Below are positions 1-7,016 of a stretch of 10,902 nucleotides of DNA, one piece after another. The DNA lies in contig JAKAUD010000125.1 in the NCBI GenBank assembly GCA_021827885.1, forward strand, positions 1-10,902. The letters run 5' to 3'. Positions within the stretch are counted from its first letter, which is position 1. Each line of letters starts with the position of its first letter. The position numbers and the translations under genes are program-made. The notes beneath the pieces are model-generated. The model saw nothing but the letters and a program-made list of their open reading frames with translations. It was not told the origin of the DNA and made no database searches. The DNA is from Thermoplasmata archaeon. Lineage in GTDB: Archaea > Thermoplasmatota > Thermoplasmata > Thermoplasmatales > Thermoplasmataceae.

Positions 1-131
1 TCGCCGACAGAATTCTGAGAATACAGAAAGGATCAATAGAAGAGATTTATGATTTGGAAGGAGACCTGGAAGGTATAACAGACGGCGCCAGGCTTTATGG
101 AGGGGGTGATGAAAACGCCACGCAGTTATGA
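1..131 (+). CDS. ABC exporter half-transporter, C-terminal tail (partial)
   Basis: The third frame from the window edge is open from base 3 to a TGA at 129-131 and encodes about 42 residues starting ADRILRIQKGSIEEIY. The ADRI-x-x-IQKG-x-I-E pattern is the strand that follows the H-loop at the end of an ABC-type nucleotide-binding domain, so this is the tail of an ATP-binding subunit whose body lies outside the window. It overlaps the start of the next ABC gene by about 23 bases. Adjacent, overlapping ABC half-transporters usually form a heterodimeric type IV exporter with one consensus and one degenerate ATP site. The substrate cannot be told. The call rests on a short tail and on the neighbour. 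Confidence 0.7.
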   Translation, partial: ADRILRIQKGSIEEIYDLEGDLEGITDGARLYGGGDENATQL

Positions 132-1890
132 GGAGGAAGAGGAGAATTTCTTAAAATCAGGGAAAAGTTCCAAAGTCTTCAGAAGGCTTGTGGGTGAAAT
201 TCTTTCTCACAGGAGAGACAGTGGTGCGCTCATAGCTGCAGTTATAATAACGGCAATAGCAGGAACGCTATTTCCAATAGCTTTAGGATTTGCAATAAAT
301 AGTGTAATAAACAAAAATTTCACGGATCTGCTAATATATAGCGCCGCATTTCTTGGATTCTATATTATACAATTCTTCTCAAACAGGATAAGAACGATCA
401 GTTCTACCGGTGTTGCACAAAAGACCATAAAGGAGTTACGAGACAGGGCATTCTCAAGCATCCAGAAAGTTCCAGTGCCATTCTTTGGGAAGGTTAAGAC
501 AGGTTATCTTATAAGCAGAATCACAAACGATGCCGAAACATTGAGTGAATTCCTTACATTCCAGATTCCACAGGTCATATCTGGTATATCGACGGTTATA
601 GTGTCTATTTCAATAATGTTCTACCTGGACTTTACTCTTACACTTTATGCATTAATTGTTATACCGCTGCTTTCAGGGTTTACGCTTTCAATACAGAATA
701 AGGTTAGGAGGAACTATCTGGGAACAAGAAGAACAATAGCGGCAATCACCGGCAATCTGGCTGAAAACATCAGTGGAATCAGGGCAATAAAATCTTTCAA
801 CGTTGAAGAAAGAATGGCCATGAATTTTGATAAATTGAATAGCGACAATTTTGCAGCGAATCTTAAGGCCGCAAGACTTTCCTCCTTTTATGGTTCCATC
901 ATCCGCGTCATTGAAGCAACCGGAATAGCTATAGTTCTATTGGCGGGTGCCCAGCAACTCTTTGTAAACGCTATATCCATAGGAATCCTGGTAACGTTTG
1001 TTATTTATGTTCAGGAGTTTTTTGATCCTGTAACACAGCTCTCACAGCTTTACAATTCATATCAATCGTCCATGGTGGGAGTTACAAGAATTTACGGCAT
1101 TATAGATAGCCCATCGGAAGAGAGTATCTCAAGAGGTTCAATAAAAATTGAAAAATTCAATGAATCAATAAGGTTTGACAATGTCTCATTTTCATATGGA
1201 AAGTCCGTCGCACTGAAGAATATAAGCATCCAAATAAAAAAGGGAGAGAAAATTGGAATCGTGGGGCACACGGGCGCTGGAAAAACTACATTTTCAAATC
1301 TTATTCTAAAATTCTTTTCACCAACTTCAGGAATGATATACATTGATGGAAACGACCTAAATGACATAGAAACGGAATCTTACAGGAAATTAATTGCCCC
1401 AGTTTTACAGGAGCCATTTATGTTCAGGGGGAGCATTCTTGATAACATAAGAGCATTCTCTCCGGAGTCTTCTGATGAATTCATCATAAGTAAGGCAAAG
1501 GAATTTGGTTTGTACCCTCTCTTTGAGAATCTGGAAGATGGCCTAAATAGTGAAATAGGCGAAATGGGAAGAAATCTGTCGGAGGGGCAGAGGCAGGCAA
1601 TCTCCCTGTTGAGGGCATTTATCAGGAACCCGCAAATACTCATCATGGATGAACCAACTTCGCAGATAGACCCTTATTCAGAAAAAATCATAATATCCTC
1701 TCTTGGTGCTTTCCTGAATGATAGAACTCTTATCCTTATAACACACAGATTTTCTATGATTTCACTGGTAGACACCGTTGTTTCATTCGAGGAAGGCCAA
1801 AAGGTAGAAGAAGGCTCATTTTCGGATCTTCTGAAGAGAAATGGTGTTTTCAGGAAAATGTATAATATCCAACATAATACTGACACATAA
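109..1890 (+). CDS. ABC exporter, fused membrane and ATP-binding domains
   Basis: This is a multidrug/lipid-type half-transporter of 593 residues. Residues about 25-320 form the six-helix membrane domain, beginning with hydrophobic stretches such as ALIAAVIITAIAGTLFPIAL. The rest is the nucleotide-binding domain: Walker A GHTGAGKTT (386-394), Q-loop Gln434, signature LSEGQ (490-494), Walker B LIMDE (Asp514, Glu515) and H-loop His546. The signature has Glu where Gly is usual, and the D-loop reads SQID. The catalytic Glu and His are present, so one composite site should hydrolyse ATP. An ATG at 97 is also in frame, but ATG 109 has a GGAGG about 5 bases upstream and is preferred. The gene overlaps the tail of a second ABC gene, which suggests a heterodimer in the cytoplasmic membrane. 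The substrate is unknown. Confidence 0.93.
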   Translation: MKTPRSYEEEEENFLKSGKSSKVFRRLVGEILSHRRDSGALIAAVIITAIAGTLFPIALGFAINSVINKNFTDLLIYSAAFLGFYIIQFFSNRIRTISSTGVAQKTIKELRDRAFSSIQKVPVPFFGKVKTGYLISRITNDAETLSEFLTFQIPQVISGISTVIVSISIMFYLDFTLTLYALIVIPLLSGFTLSIQNKVRRNYLGTRRTIAAITGNLAENISGIRAIKSFNVEERMAMNFDKLNSDNFAANLKAARLSSFYGSIIRVIEATGIAIVLLAGAQQLFVNAISIGILVTFVIYVQEFFDPVTQLSQLYNSYQSSMVGVTRIYGIIDSPSEESISRGSIKIEKFNESIRFDNVSFSYGKSVALKNISIQIKKGEKIGIVGHTGAGKTTFSNLILKFFSPTSGMIYIDGNDLNDIETESYRKLIAPVLQEPFMFRGSILDNIRAFSPESSDEFIISKAKEFGLYPLFENLEDGLNSEIGEMGRNLSEGQRQAISLLRAFIRNPQILIMDEPTSQIDPYSEKIIISSLGAFLNDRTLILITHRFSMISLVDTVVSFEEGQKVEEGSFSDLLKRNGVFRKMYNIQHNTDT

Positions 1891-1909
1891 TCCTAATGTG
1901 GCAAAAGAA

Positions 1910-2842
1910 ATGGATCCAATTGAAATAGATATTAGTGAAATTAAACAGTTAAAGATAGACGGAAAAAAGATAGGCAGCATAGTCGAAAAAAAGGGAGGTT
2001 GGGATTCCAGGGTTTTTCTGGCTAATGAAAATTTTATAATCAAGGTTCCCAGATATCATCAGTCCATATCTTCGCTTAAGAAGGAGAGACTCGTGTGCCA
2101 GCTCATCAAAGGAAAATTGTCGCTGAAGATACCGGATATAAAATTCGCACCAATAGATTCCAAAAAAAGCGGAGAAATAGAGATTAATTATTATGAAACG
2201 CTAAAAGGGAATGAACTTTCACCTGAGGATGTAGGTAGCGACTCGTTTCACACCATACCTGTCAGGCTGGGTATTTTTTTGAGTGGGTTGCACAATATCT
2301 CCAGGGAAACCAGGCATTTATTGGAAATTAAGACTGGTGAACTAGATAACGGAAGGGGAGAAGAGGAGATCACTCTATGGAGAAGTGTTCTTGAATATTT
2401 TGAGAGTCAGAGGAATTTGGAAAATGTTCCGGGATATATTCAAGTCATAGAGGAAGCAATATCAAAGTTGAGTAAAATCAATGATGAGAAAGTTCCAAGT
2501 CATGCCGATTTCATGTCAAACAATATAATATGCCAAGGGAATGAAAAAGGATCAATAGGAATCATTGATTGGGGCGATTTCTCATTCAGGAACAGGATAT
2601 ACGATTTTGCCGGCCTATGTTATGAATATGGCATTAATTTCCTCGATAATATGTTAATGGGATACCCAGTCCAAAATAGTTCCAGATTCAGGGAAGAGGT
2701 CAGATATCTTTCAAGTTTGGTTCCCTTCAATACCGTCTATTTCTCCAGAAATTTACGAAGGAAGGTGAAATTCGGCAAAGATTTTATTGATTTAAATCTT
2801 GATGACACAGGAAGGACTGAGAGACTGAACTTGATTGCGTGA
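1910..2842 (+). CDS. Aminoglycoside phosphotransferase (APH)-family kinase
   Basis: The protein has 310 residues and a protein-kinase-like fold of the APH/choline-kinase group. The N-lobe carries KKGGWDSRVFL followed by FIIKVPR, where the Lys should hold ATP phosphates. The catalytic loop is HADFMSNN, with His198, Asp200 and Asn205 matching the HxDxxxxN Brenner motif. The metal-binding segment IIDWGD (Asp220) precedes YDFAGL. The family transfers phosphate from ATP to hydroxyls of small molecules (antibiotics, sugars, choline). The substrate here is not predictable, and a role in drug resistance is only one option. The frame is open back to ATG 1841, but that would overlap the ABC gene by 50 bases. 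ATG 1910 leaves a normal N-lobe length and sits 19 bases after the ABC stop, so the gene may be co-transcribed with the exporter. No clear ribosome site was seen. Confidence 0.85.
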   Translation: MDPIEIDISEIKQLKIDGKKIGSIVEKKGGWDSRVFLANENFIIKVPRYHQSISSLKKERLVCQLIKGKLSLKIPDIKFAPIDSKKSGEIEINYYETLKGNELSPEDVGSDSFHTIPVRLGIFLSGLHNISRETRHLLEIKTGELDNGRGEEEITLWRSVLEYFESQRNLENVPGYIQVIEEAISKLSKINDEKVPSHADFMSNNIICQGNEKGSIGIIDWGDFSFRNRIYDFAGLCYEYGINFLDNMLMGYPVQNSSRFREEVRYLSSLVPFNTVYFSRNLRRKVKFGKDFIDLNLDDTGRTERLNLIA

Positions 2843-2867
2843 GCCACGCTTCATTTTCTCTAAAGAA

Positions 2868-3218
2868 TCATTCTTTATTAATGGTAATACAGTCAATGAC
2901 AATAAGTTTCAAACAATTCGACTTTGCCTGAATTCATCGCTCTCAGCAAAAAAAATCTTGGAAGGAAAAGCAGAATTTGCTAAAGTAATGAATAGAACTT
3001 ATCAAGATTAGTCGGTAAAATGAGCTATTCTGAATGTAGTCTCTGATTTGGTTAGAAGAATAGCGATGAGGGAATGGGAACCCCTCTAACAAGTTTCTGA
3101 CGATAAGTCTGCGTCTGAAAATGGCTTGATAAGAAGAGAAGGAGAGTACGACGATAGCACGCAATGGTTAGAACCCCAACGACTAATCATAGAAGCATGT
3201 CCAGAGGATTGCTTTTAA
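2868..3218 (+). pseudogene. Decayed SnoaL/NTF2-like gene, paralogue of the 4045-4413 gene
   Basis: Reading one frame (2964, 2967 and onward) gives GKAEFAKVMNRTYQD, a stop, then AILNVVSDL, and later ENGLIRREGEYDDSTQWLE. It aligns without gaps to the intact SnoaL-like protein (GKAEYVETMIRAYKD, HILNMVSDL, ENGLIIREREYYDDTLWLE) from about 2964 to 3160. Three in-frame stops interrupt it: TAG 3009-3011, TGA 3021-3023 and TAA 3087-3089. The part before 2940 is only weakly similar (an FF pair, then an AKK stretch), so the 5' limit is uncertain. The frame ends at TAA 3216-3218. This remnant fills most of the otherwise gene-free 2843-3380 stretch and ends 24 bases before the decayed attachment-site repeat, much as the intact copy ends 50 bases before its own. 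Confidence 0.75.
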
Positions 3219-3242
3219 GCATGAAATACAGGTTATTCATAG

Positions 3243-3286
3243 AATGAACACATCAGGACTTGATTAATGTTTTAAGCGAACACTCG
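3243..3286. repeat. Decayed attachment-site repeat (outermost copy)
   Basis: Over 34 positions (3243-3276) this matches the copy at 4464-4497 at 27 sites. The tRNA-derived half has most of the changes. The arm ATTAATGTTTTAAG is nearly intact, differing from the CTTAA-TGTT-TTAAG palindrome only at its first base. The next bases, CGAACACTCG, can still form a 3-bp stem. It is the copy farthest from the tRNA gene and the most diverged, as expected of the oldest insertion. Confidence 0.6.
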
Positions 3287-3342
3287 TAATCTCACAAATA
3301 TCTCTAAGAATTCTCTACACCGTTGTGGATCACAGGTGATAA

Positions 3343-3369
3343 ATACTATAGTATATTATAATGTAGTAT
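3343..3369 (+). promoter_or_regulatory. Promoter and candidate operator of the first RelBE-like pair
   Basis: A perfect 12-bp palindrome, ATACTATAGTAT (3343-3354), is followed by a further TAGTAT at 3364-3369. An AT-rich TATA-like stretch (about 3352-3361) lies 20-30 bases before the antitoxin ATG at 3381. Repeated half-sites over the core promoter fit autoregulation by an antitoxin or antitoxin-toxin complex. Which protein binds is inferred. Confidence 0.5.
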
Positions 3370-3380
3370 AGTGGTTCTAA

Positions 3381-3599
3381 ATGTCTACGACAATACAGGT
3401 AAGCGAGAAGTTGCAAAAAGAATTGGCAAAGCGTAAGATCTATGAAAAGGAAACTTACGAAGAAGTAATCTGGGACCTTGTGGAGGATTCCCAGGAGCTT
3501 GATGATGTGACAAAGAGGGAAATAGCCCAAGCCAGACAGGAAATTAGAGATGGCAGATATCATACTCTGGATGATGTCAAAAAGGAACTGGAACTTTGA
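3381..3599 (+). CDS. Antitoxin of a RelBE-like pair
   Basis: This is a small, charged protein of 72 residues. It starts MSTTIQVSEKLQKELAKRK, a short strand followed by helix as in ribbon-helix-helix-type antitoxins, then YEEVIWDLVED. Its acidic/basic tail, with QEIRDGRYHTLDDVKKELEL, is typical of the toxin-wrapping end of archaeal RelB-like antitoxins. The stop TGA shares its last base with the ATG of the RelE-like toxin, which indicates translational coupling. Likely roles are neutralising the toxin and repressing the operon through the palindromic site just upstream. It is related only distantly to the antitoxin at 7894-8136, sharing TTIQ-S and a tail with VKK-L. Confidence 0.82.
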   Translation: MSTTIQVSEKLQKELAKRKIYEKETYEEVIWDLVEDSQELDDVTKREIAQARQEIRDGRYHTLDDVKKELEL

Positions 3600-3841
3600 T
3601 GTACAGTGTTCTTTTCTCTGATCTGTCCCTCAAACAACTGAAAAAACTTGATGGAGAAACAAGGCAGAGAATAATTACATCAATTGAGCGAATCAGGATA
3701 AGGCCTGATGCTTACATCAAGAGGCTTGTTGGGGAAGAAGGATACAGATTCAGGGTTGGAGATTACAGGGTGATACTGGACCTCGATAATGAACGGTTGA
3801 TTATTCTGGTATTAAGAATGGGTCATAGGAAGAATGTGTAA
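3599..3841 (+). CDS. RelE/ParE-superfamily toxin
   Basis: The protein has 80 residues beginning MYSVLFSDLSLKQLKKL. The family core is clear: helices with RIRIRPDAYIKRLVG, then FRVGDYRVILDL and the closing strand ILVLRMGHRKNV. RelE toxins cleave mRNA in the ribosomal A site, while ParE relatives poison gyrase. The GDYRV plus GHRKN pattern favours the RelE-type RNase group, with the Arg and His residues as the likely catalytic set (family knowledge). An upstream TTG (3596) is in frame, but ATG 3599 overlaps the antitoxin stop by one base (TGATG) and is preferred. It resembles the second toxin at 8133-8387 (RLVG, RVGDYRVI, GHR-N), so the island carries two relatives of this module. Confidence 0.88.
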   Translation: MYSVLFSDLSLKQLKKLDGETRQRIITSIERIRIRPDAYIKRLVGEEGYRFRVGDYRVILDLDNERLIILVLRMGHRKNV

Positions 3842-3926
3842 GATCAGTAAGCTAGCCTTTGGAATTCCTAAGTCTTTCCTTCAAAGTTTGATCACCACAA
3901 TAAAAACACTCCTAAATACACACATT

Positions 3927-4007
3927 ATGGATCAGATCGAGAGAAGCGGGGAAGACATCGAAAACGGTAGGATCAGGAATGTAAGAGACTTGCTTAAGGA
4001 ACTATAG
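3927..4007 (+). pseudogene. Antitoxin C-terminal remnant
   Basis: An open stretch starting at ATG 3927 encodes MDQIERSGEDIENGRIRNV and a further RDLLKEL, then TAG. The EDIENGRI-x-x-x-x-DLLKEL pattern matches the tail of RelB-type antitoxins and is comparable to QEIRDGRYHTLDDVKKELEL of the neighbour at 3381. The N-terminal DNA-binding half is missing, and the frame upstream (open from about 3840) shows nothing recognisable. No toxin follows. This is probably debris of another toxin-antitoxin pair in the same unit; a free-standing short antitoxin tail is less likely. Confidence 0.45.
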
Positions 4008-4044
4008 CCAAAATCTAGAAGTATGCTGTGAGGATGTAAAAGTG

Positions 4045-4413
4045 ATGCCGAAAAACGAACTAGAAGATATACTTGTCAATTTCTTCTATGCAGAGAATAA
4101 CCGGGACTGGAAATTGTATGAAACATTTCTCTCGCCTGATGTAGAGTGGATTTCATACGGTCCTCCCAAGAGGAAGGTAGTCGTTGGAAAAGCAGAATAT
4201 GTCGAAACAATGATTAGAGCTTATAAAGATACGTCAGCAAAATTCCATATTCTGAACATGGTTTCGGATTTAGATAAAGGAGTAGTGATGGCGGAATTGG
4301 AGATCATCTCACGAAGATCCGTCGATGTGTTTGAGTTTGAAAATGGTCTAATAATAAGGGAAAGAGAGTACTACGATGATACTCTCTGGTTGGAATCCGA
4401 AGATAAATCGTAG
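4045..4413 (+). CDS. SnoaL-like / NTF2-fold protein
   Basis: The protein has 122 residues. The pattern is that of the small cone-shaped NTF2/SnoaL fold: an N-terminal helix with NFFYAENNRDWKLYETFLS, the DVEWISYGPP strand, a VGKAEYVETM helix segment, then strands ending FEFENGLIIREREYYDD and TLWLES. The family includes polyketide cyclases, isomerases and many proteins with a ligand pocket but unknown reaction. Nothing here fixes the substrate. GTG 4042 is in frame, but ATG 4045 follows directly and is preferred; a GAGG lies about 11 bases upstream. The gene closes its unit, 50 bases before the attachment repeat at 4464. A decayed paralogue stands in the equivalent place at 2868-3218. Confidence 0.75.
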   Translation: MPKNELEDILVNFFYAENNRDWKLYETFLSPDVEWISYGPPKRKVVVGKAEYVETMIRAYKDTSAKFHILNMVSDLDKGVVMAELEIISRRSVDVFEFENGLIIREREYYDDTLWLESEDKS

Positions 4414-4463
4414 AGGTGCAACCCTAGGATGGCTTCAAAAAGTGATAGACAGTTCATTCAAAT

Positions 4464-4509
4464 AATGGACCGGTCGGGATTTGCTTAATGTTTTAAGTGG
4501 GATGCTCCC
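4464..4509. repeat. Displaced tRNA-Ala 3' end plus arm (att-like)
   Basis: Bases 4464-4483 are identical to 8442-8461, which is the tRNA-Ala 3' end plus two flanking bases. The match stops exactly where the tRNA T-arm would continue, and the palindrome CTTAA-TGTT-TTAAG (4484-4497) takes over. The hairpin GGGA-TGC-TCCC (4499-4509) follows. The next 112 bases, up to the end of vapC, show no gene I can support. Confidence 0.75.
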
Positions 4510-4621
4510 TGCGAAAGCTGGGAGAGGAGGTCACGGGAATACTATTGTATATCACGTAAACCACAAAACAATTGGCAGCCTTAGATTACTGGAACGTGAA
4601 GACGTTTTACTTAAAGAGTCT

Positions 4622-5050
4622 TTATTGCTTAAACGGATTTACCACAACTATTCCTGGAATCTTGGCAAAATCTTTCTCATTTTCTGTTACAATTCTTGAT
4701 ATGCCATTCTCCTTCATGGTTTCGGAAATGAGAACGTCCAAGAACGGAGACTTGAATGACTGAGAGTTTTCTAAGGCTCTTAATAAAGTTTTATGGTTGT
4801 AATCCAATTTATACCATTGTTTTGATGCGATGACTGAACTCACTATTATGTTCGTCTTGTCCAAAGGAACGCCCAGCTTTCTGGTAAATGCATTGAAGAT
4901 TTCGACAAGAACCTGATTCGATATTATACCCATTATCTGCCCCCTGAATACTCCTTCAACTAAAGATAAACACACGTCCCTTTTAGAGGGTTCTGTAAGA
5001 TCATAAGCATAACAAATTATGTTAGAATCGAAAAAAAGTTCATCTTTCAT
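4622..5050 (-). CDS. vapC: VapC-type PIN-domain toxin ribonuclease
   Basis: The protein has 142 residues, a normal length for VapC. Acidic residues of the PIN active site are placed as in the family: Asp8 in FFDSNIICYAYD, Glu50 in NQVLVEIFNAF, Asp105 in SPFLDVLISE, and the TENEKDF segment (Glu125, Asp127) near the end. These bind magnesium or manganese for RNA cleavage; VapC enzymes cut tRNAs or other structured RNA (family knowledge). The protein closes with IPGIVVVNPF, common in archaeal VapCs. Its ATG lies inside the end of vapB (11-base overlap), so translation is coupled. No active-site loss is apparent. Confidence 0.88.
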   Translation of the reverse strand: MKDELFFDSNIICYAYDLTEPSKRDVCLSLVEGVFRGQIMGIISNQVLVEIFNAFTRKLGVPLDKTNIIVSSVIASKQWYKLDYNHKTLLRALENSQSFKSPFLDVLISETMKENGISRIVTENEKDFAKIPGIVVVNPFKQ

Positions 5051-5276
5051 ATAGATCTTCTCTCTTAAATTTCCATTTCTTCATTTTAATACCTTCTTTA
5101 AGCATTTTTAGTGATTGCGCTTCAACGTCGGAATCCAGGCTTCTGATCCACTGATCCATCGCTTCGGTTATTGCCTTCCCCAAGTATCCTTTCCTTTTCC
5201 CATACTTCAGAGCGGCTTTCTTCCTGAATTCATTCTCAACCTCTTCATTAAGATTGACAGTGATAGTTTTAGACAT
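5040..5276 (-). CDS. vapB: VapB-type ribbon-helix-helix antitoxin
   Basis: The protein has 78 residues. The first strand KTITVNLNEEVENEFRKKA, followed by KGYLGKAITEAMDQWIRSL, is a ribbon-helix-helix DNA-binding domain. The basic tail, with KMKKWKFKREDLYER, is the segment expected to wrap the toxin and block its metal site. The gene is first in the operon and overlaps vapC. An inverted repeat at 5307-5313 / 5325-5331 lies just upstream of the TATA-like box and is a plausible autoregulatory operator. Confidence 0.85.
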   Translation of the reverse strand: MSKTITVNLNEEVENEFRKKAALKYGKRKGYLGKAITEAMDQWIRSLDSDVEAQSLKMLKEGIKMKKWKFKREDLYER

Positions 5277-5295
5277 AGCTTGAATATGTATTTAG

Positions 5296-5331
5296 TTAAT
5301 ATAAACATTTACATGTTCAATAATTGTAAAT
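5296..5331 (-). promoter_or_regulatory. vapBC promoter and candidate operator
   Basis: Read on the minus strand, TTTATATTAA (5305-5296) is a TATA box about 20-30 bases before the vapB ATG, implying a nearly leaderless transcript. Upstream of it are the inverted 7-mers ATTTACA (5307-5313) and TGTAAAT (5325-5331), separated by 11 bases. This arrangement suits a dimeric ribbon-helix-helix repressor. Binding is inferred. Confidence 0.5.
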
Positions 5332-5487
5332 ATAAGATACGGTAATGAATCGAATTGTGATGGACAACTAAGCAATGACTACTCATATTTACATTTTCTA
5401 TGTCTGTAGCCCTTTATCTTTGTGTGCAAAAACAAAATAAACCTAATATCCCCTCTCAAATTTACTATTGGTCTTCTATGAGATGGT

Positions 5488-6746
5488 TCAGATCTCCTTC
5501 CTGCGACGGTTTGCGAAGTGGAGAAAATAGAACCCAGAAAGATGATGATAAATGCCGATTCCTCCAAGGACTATTGTGAAATTGGAGACCAAAGATTTCA
5601 CCAACGATCCCCCACTATCAGGGAGCCTAAAGGTATAAGTCCGTACGCTAGTGTCAAGTTACTTGCCATACTTCTTGCCAATGCTCTATCAGGTACGATT
5701 TTCTGGCGCACTGTCGCGCTCAGAACCGAAGAAACTGCAGATCCAATGTCATCTAGAAAAAGGCAGAGTACTATCAGAATCACCGCCAGAGTTCCACCAT
5801 TCTCAGCAAAGACCAGCATAATCCATACTGAATTCCCGAGAAACATAGTTGAAACCAGTGCTCTACCAAATCAATTCTTCTTGCTAAACCTGGAGCCAAG
5901 ATTGATCCCCTAACAGCCCCAAGGCCACCAGCAGAGAAGGCGAACCCGATTATATACGGGCTAAGATGCAATTGAACTGCAGTGTAAATAAAGAAGACTG
6001 CCATCACCATTTGATAAAATATGTTGTAGGTAAGTGCCTCTTCAAGAAGAGTCCTCAGAACAGGATTATCAAAGATAATTTTAAAACACAGTGACATCTC
6101 CTTCCATGTATCTTTATCGCTCTCTTCGCGCTTATGGACAATTTCGTTGACATGGATTTTAGAGAGTTGATAGCTTGAAAAAAGATAAGAAAAGCCGTTT
6201 ACTGCAAAAGCAAAGGGTGCGGTTATTAGTGCAACCAGAACGCCTCCAATGCCTGGTCCAGCTACCTGAGCGGCAGACTGGCTGGAGACAATCCTTGCAT
6301 TTGCACTTTCAAGGCTTTCTTTGCCTACAACCGCAGGCACGAATGCCCAAAAAGTTGCATCAAAGAAAGTGCCAAGAGATCCTGACATGAATGCAACCAC
6401 ATACACTATGGGGAGTGACAGATCTCTCGTTAAGGCTGGGAAAGGAATCAAAAAGAAAAGTAACCCTCTGCAAAGGTTGGCTGAAAGGAGAATTATTCGT
6501 CTTTTCAATCGATCTGCTATGATACCTGAGATAGGCGTTATGACTAGATAAGGGAGAAACTAGAAGTCCCCAAGTATTCCCATGTCCAACGGCGAAGCGT
6601 GGAGCAGGACAACGGCTAGTAGGAAGTGCTATTATAGTTATTTGGGATCCAACAGCAGATACTGTCTCACCAAACCATAAACCCCTGAGATTAGGATTAG
6701 TCTTGAGGGTAGATAGCATAGTGGCACGTCTTTTGCTGTTGCCCAT
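5488..6746 (-). pseudogene. MFS exporter, broken by frameshifts and a stop
   Basis: Joined across frames, the minus strand encodes a roughly 410-residue major-facilitator transporter of the MFS_3/EntS-like exporter group. The start MGNSKRRATML (SD-like GGGTGAT 5 bases upstream) leads to NPNLRGLWFGETVSAVG, the first helix. The motif-A-like loop IIADRLKRR precedes a helix with SANLCRGLLFF. Lesions seen: a one-base shift near 6619, an in-frame TAG at 6560-6562, a shift near 5870, a shift at the five-C run 5609-5613 and another near 5583. After the last, the frame ends with GFYFLHFANRRRKEI and TGA 5488-5490. Such damage across the whole length argues for true decay; scattered sequencing errors are possible but unlikely, since neighbouring genes are clean. 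The gene once probably exported a small molecule. Confidence 0.85.
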
Positions 6747-6908
6747 CTAAATCACCCGTTCTAATATCGTTTCTTCTGAAGTTTTTTCATTAATGCGTGT
6801 CATTGCGCCAAGAGGAACCACATCAATCCGAAGAGTCGCGCAGATACCAAGAAACGAAAAGCCTGCCTGTGCTCTGTTTTGATTTGGAACGCGACCCATA
6901 TCCATCAT
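6747..6908 (-). CDS. Small unknown ORF directly before the broken MFS gene
   Basis: ATG 6908 opens a 53-residue frame (MMDMGRVPNQNRAQAGFSF and onward, ending EETILERVI). Its TAG (6749-6747) touches the MFS ATG with no gap. A TATA-like region lies about 30-40 bases upstream at 6940-6951. I recognise no domain. It may be a real leader gene, a piece of a decayed regulator, or chance. The exact abutment with the transporter start is the main reason to list it. Confidence 0.3.
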   Translation of the reverse strand: MMDMGRVPNQNRAQAGFSFLGICATLRIDVVPLGAMTRINEKTSEETILERVI

Positions 6909-6939
6909 GCTAACCAGTAAAAATTGTATAGTAGGTTAG

Positions 6940-6951
6940 AATATAAATATT
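6940..6951. promoter_or_regulatory. AT-rich divergent promoter region
   Basis: AATATAAATATT is the clearest TATA-like element between the minus-strand 53-residue ORF/MFS genes and the plus-strand CGNR gene. It fits the leftward start well (about 30-40 bases from 6908). For the rightward gene, TTAATAATATG at about 6979-6990, nearly 30 bases before 7017, is a better candidate. Confidence 0.35.
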
Positions 6952-7016
6952 ACCATCTTTTTTAATTTTGCCGGTTAGGTTAATAATATGGATGAATTAT
7001 AGTAATACGTGATCGG

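Noticed and set aside
2943..3164. Minus-strand 73-residue open frame
   Set aside because: It is antisense to the decayed SnoaL-like gene, which explains this stretch better.
4499..4509. Rho-independent terminator for vapC
   Set aside because: The hairpin is short, has no T-tract on the minus strand after vapC, and archaea do not use this type; it is better seen as part of the repeat arm.
4481..4763. Two plus-strand open frames over the attachment repeat and the end of vapC
   Set aside because: They run antisense to vapC and through the att-like repeat, and show no recognisable domain.
5518..6551. Several plus-strand open frames of 70-130 residues
   Set aside because: They lie opposite the MFS pseudogene and are shadows of it; the minus strand gives clear transporter helices.
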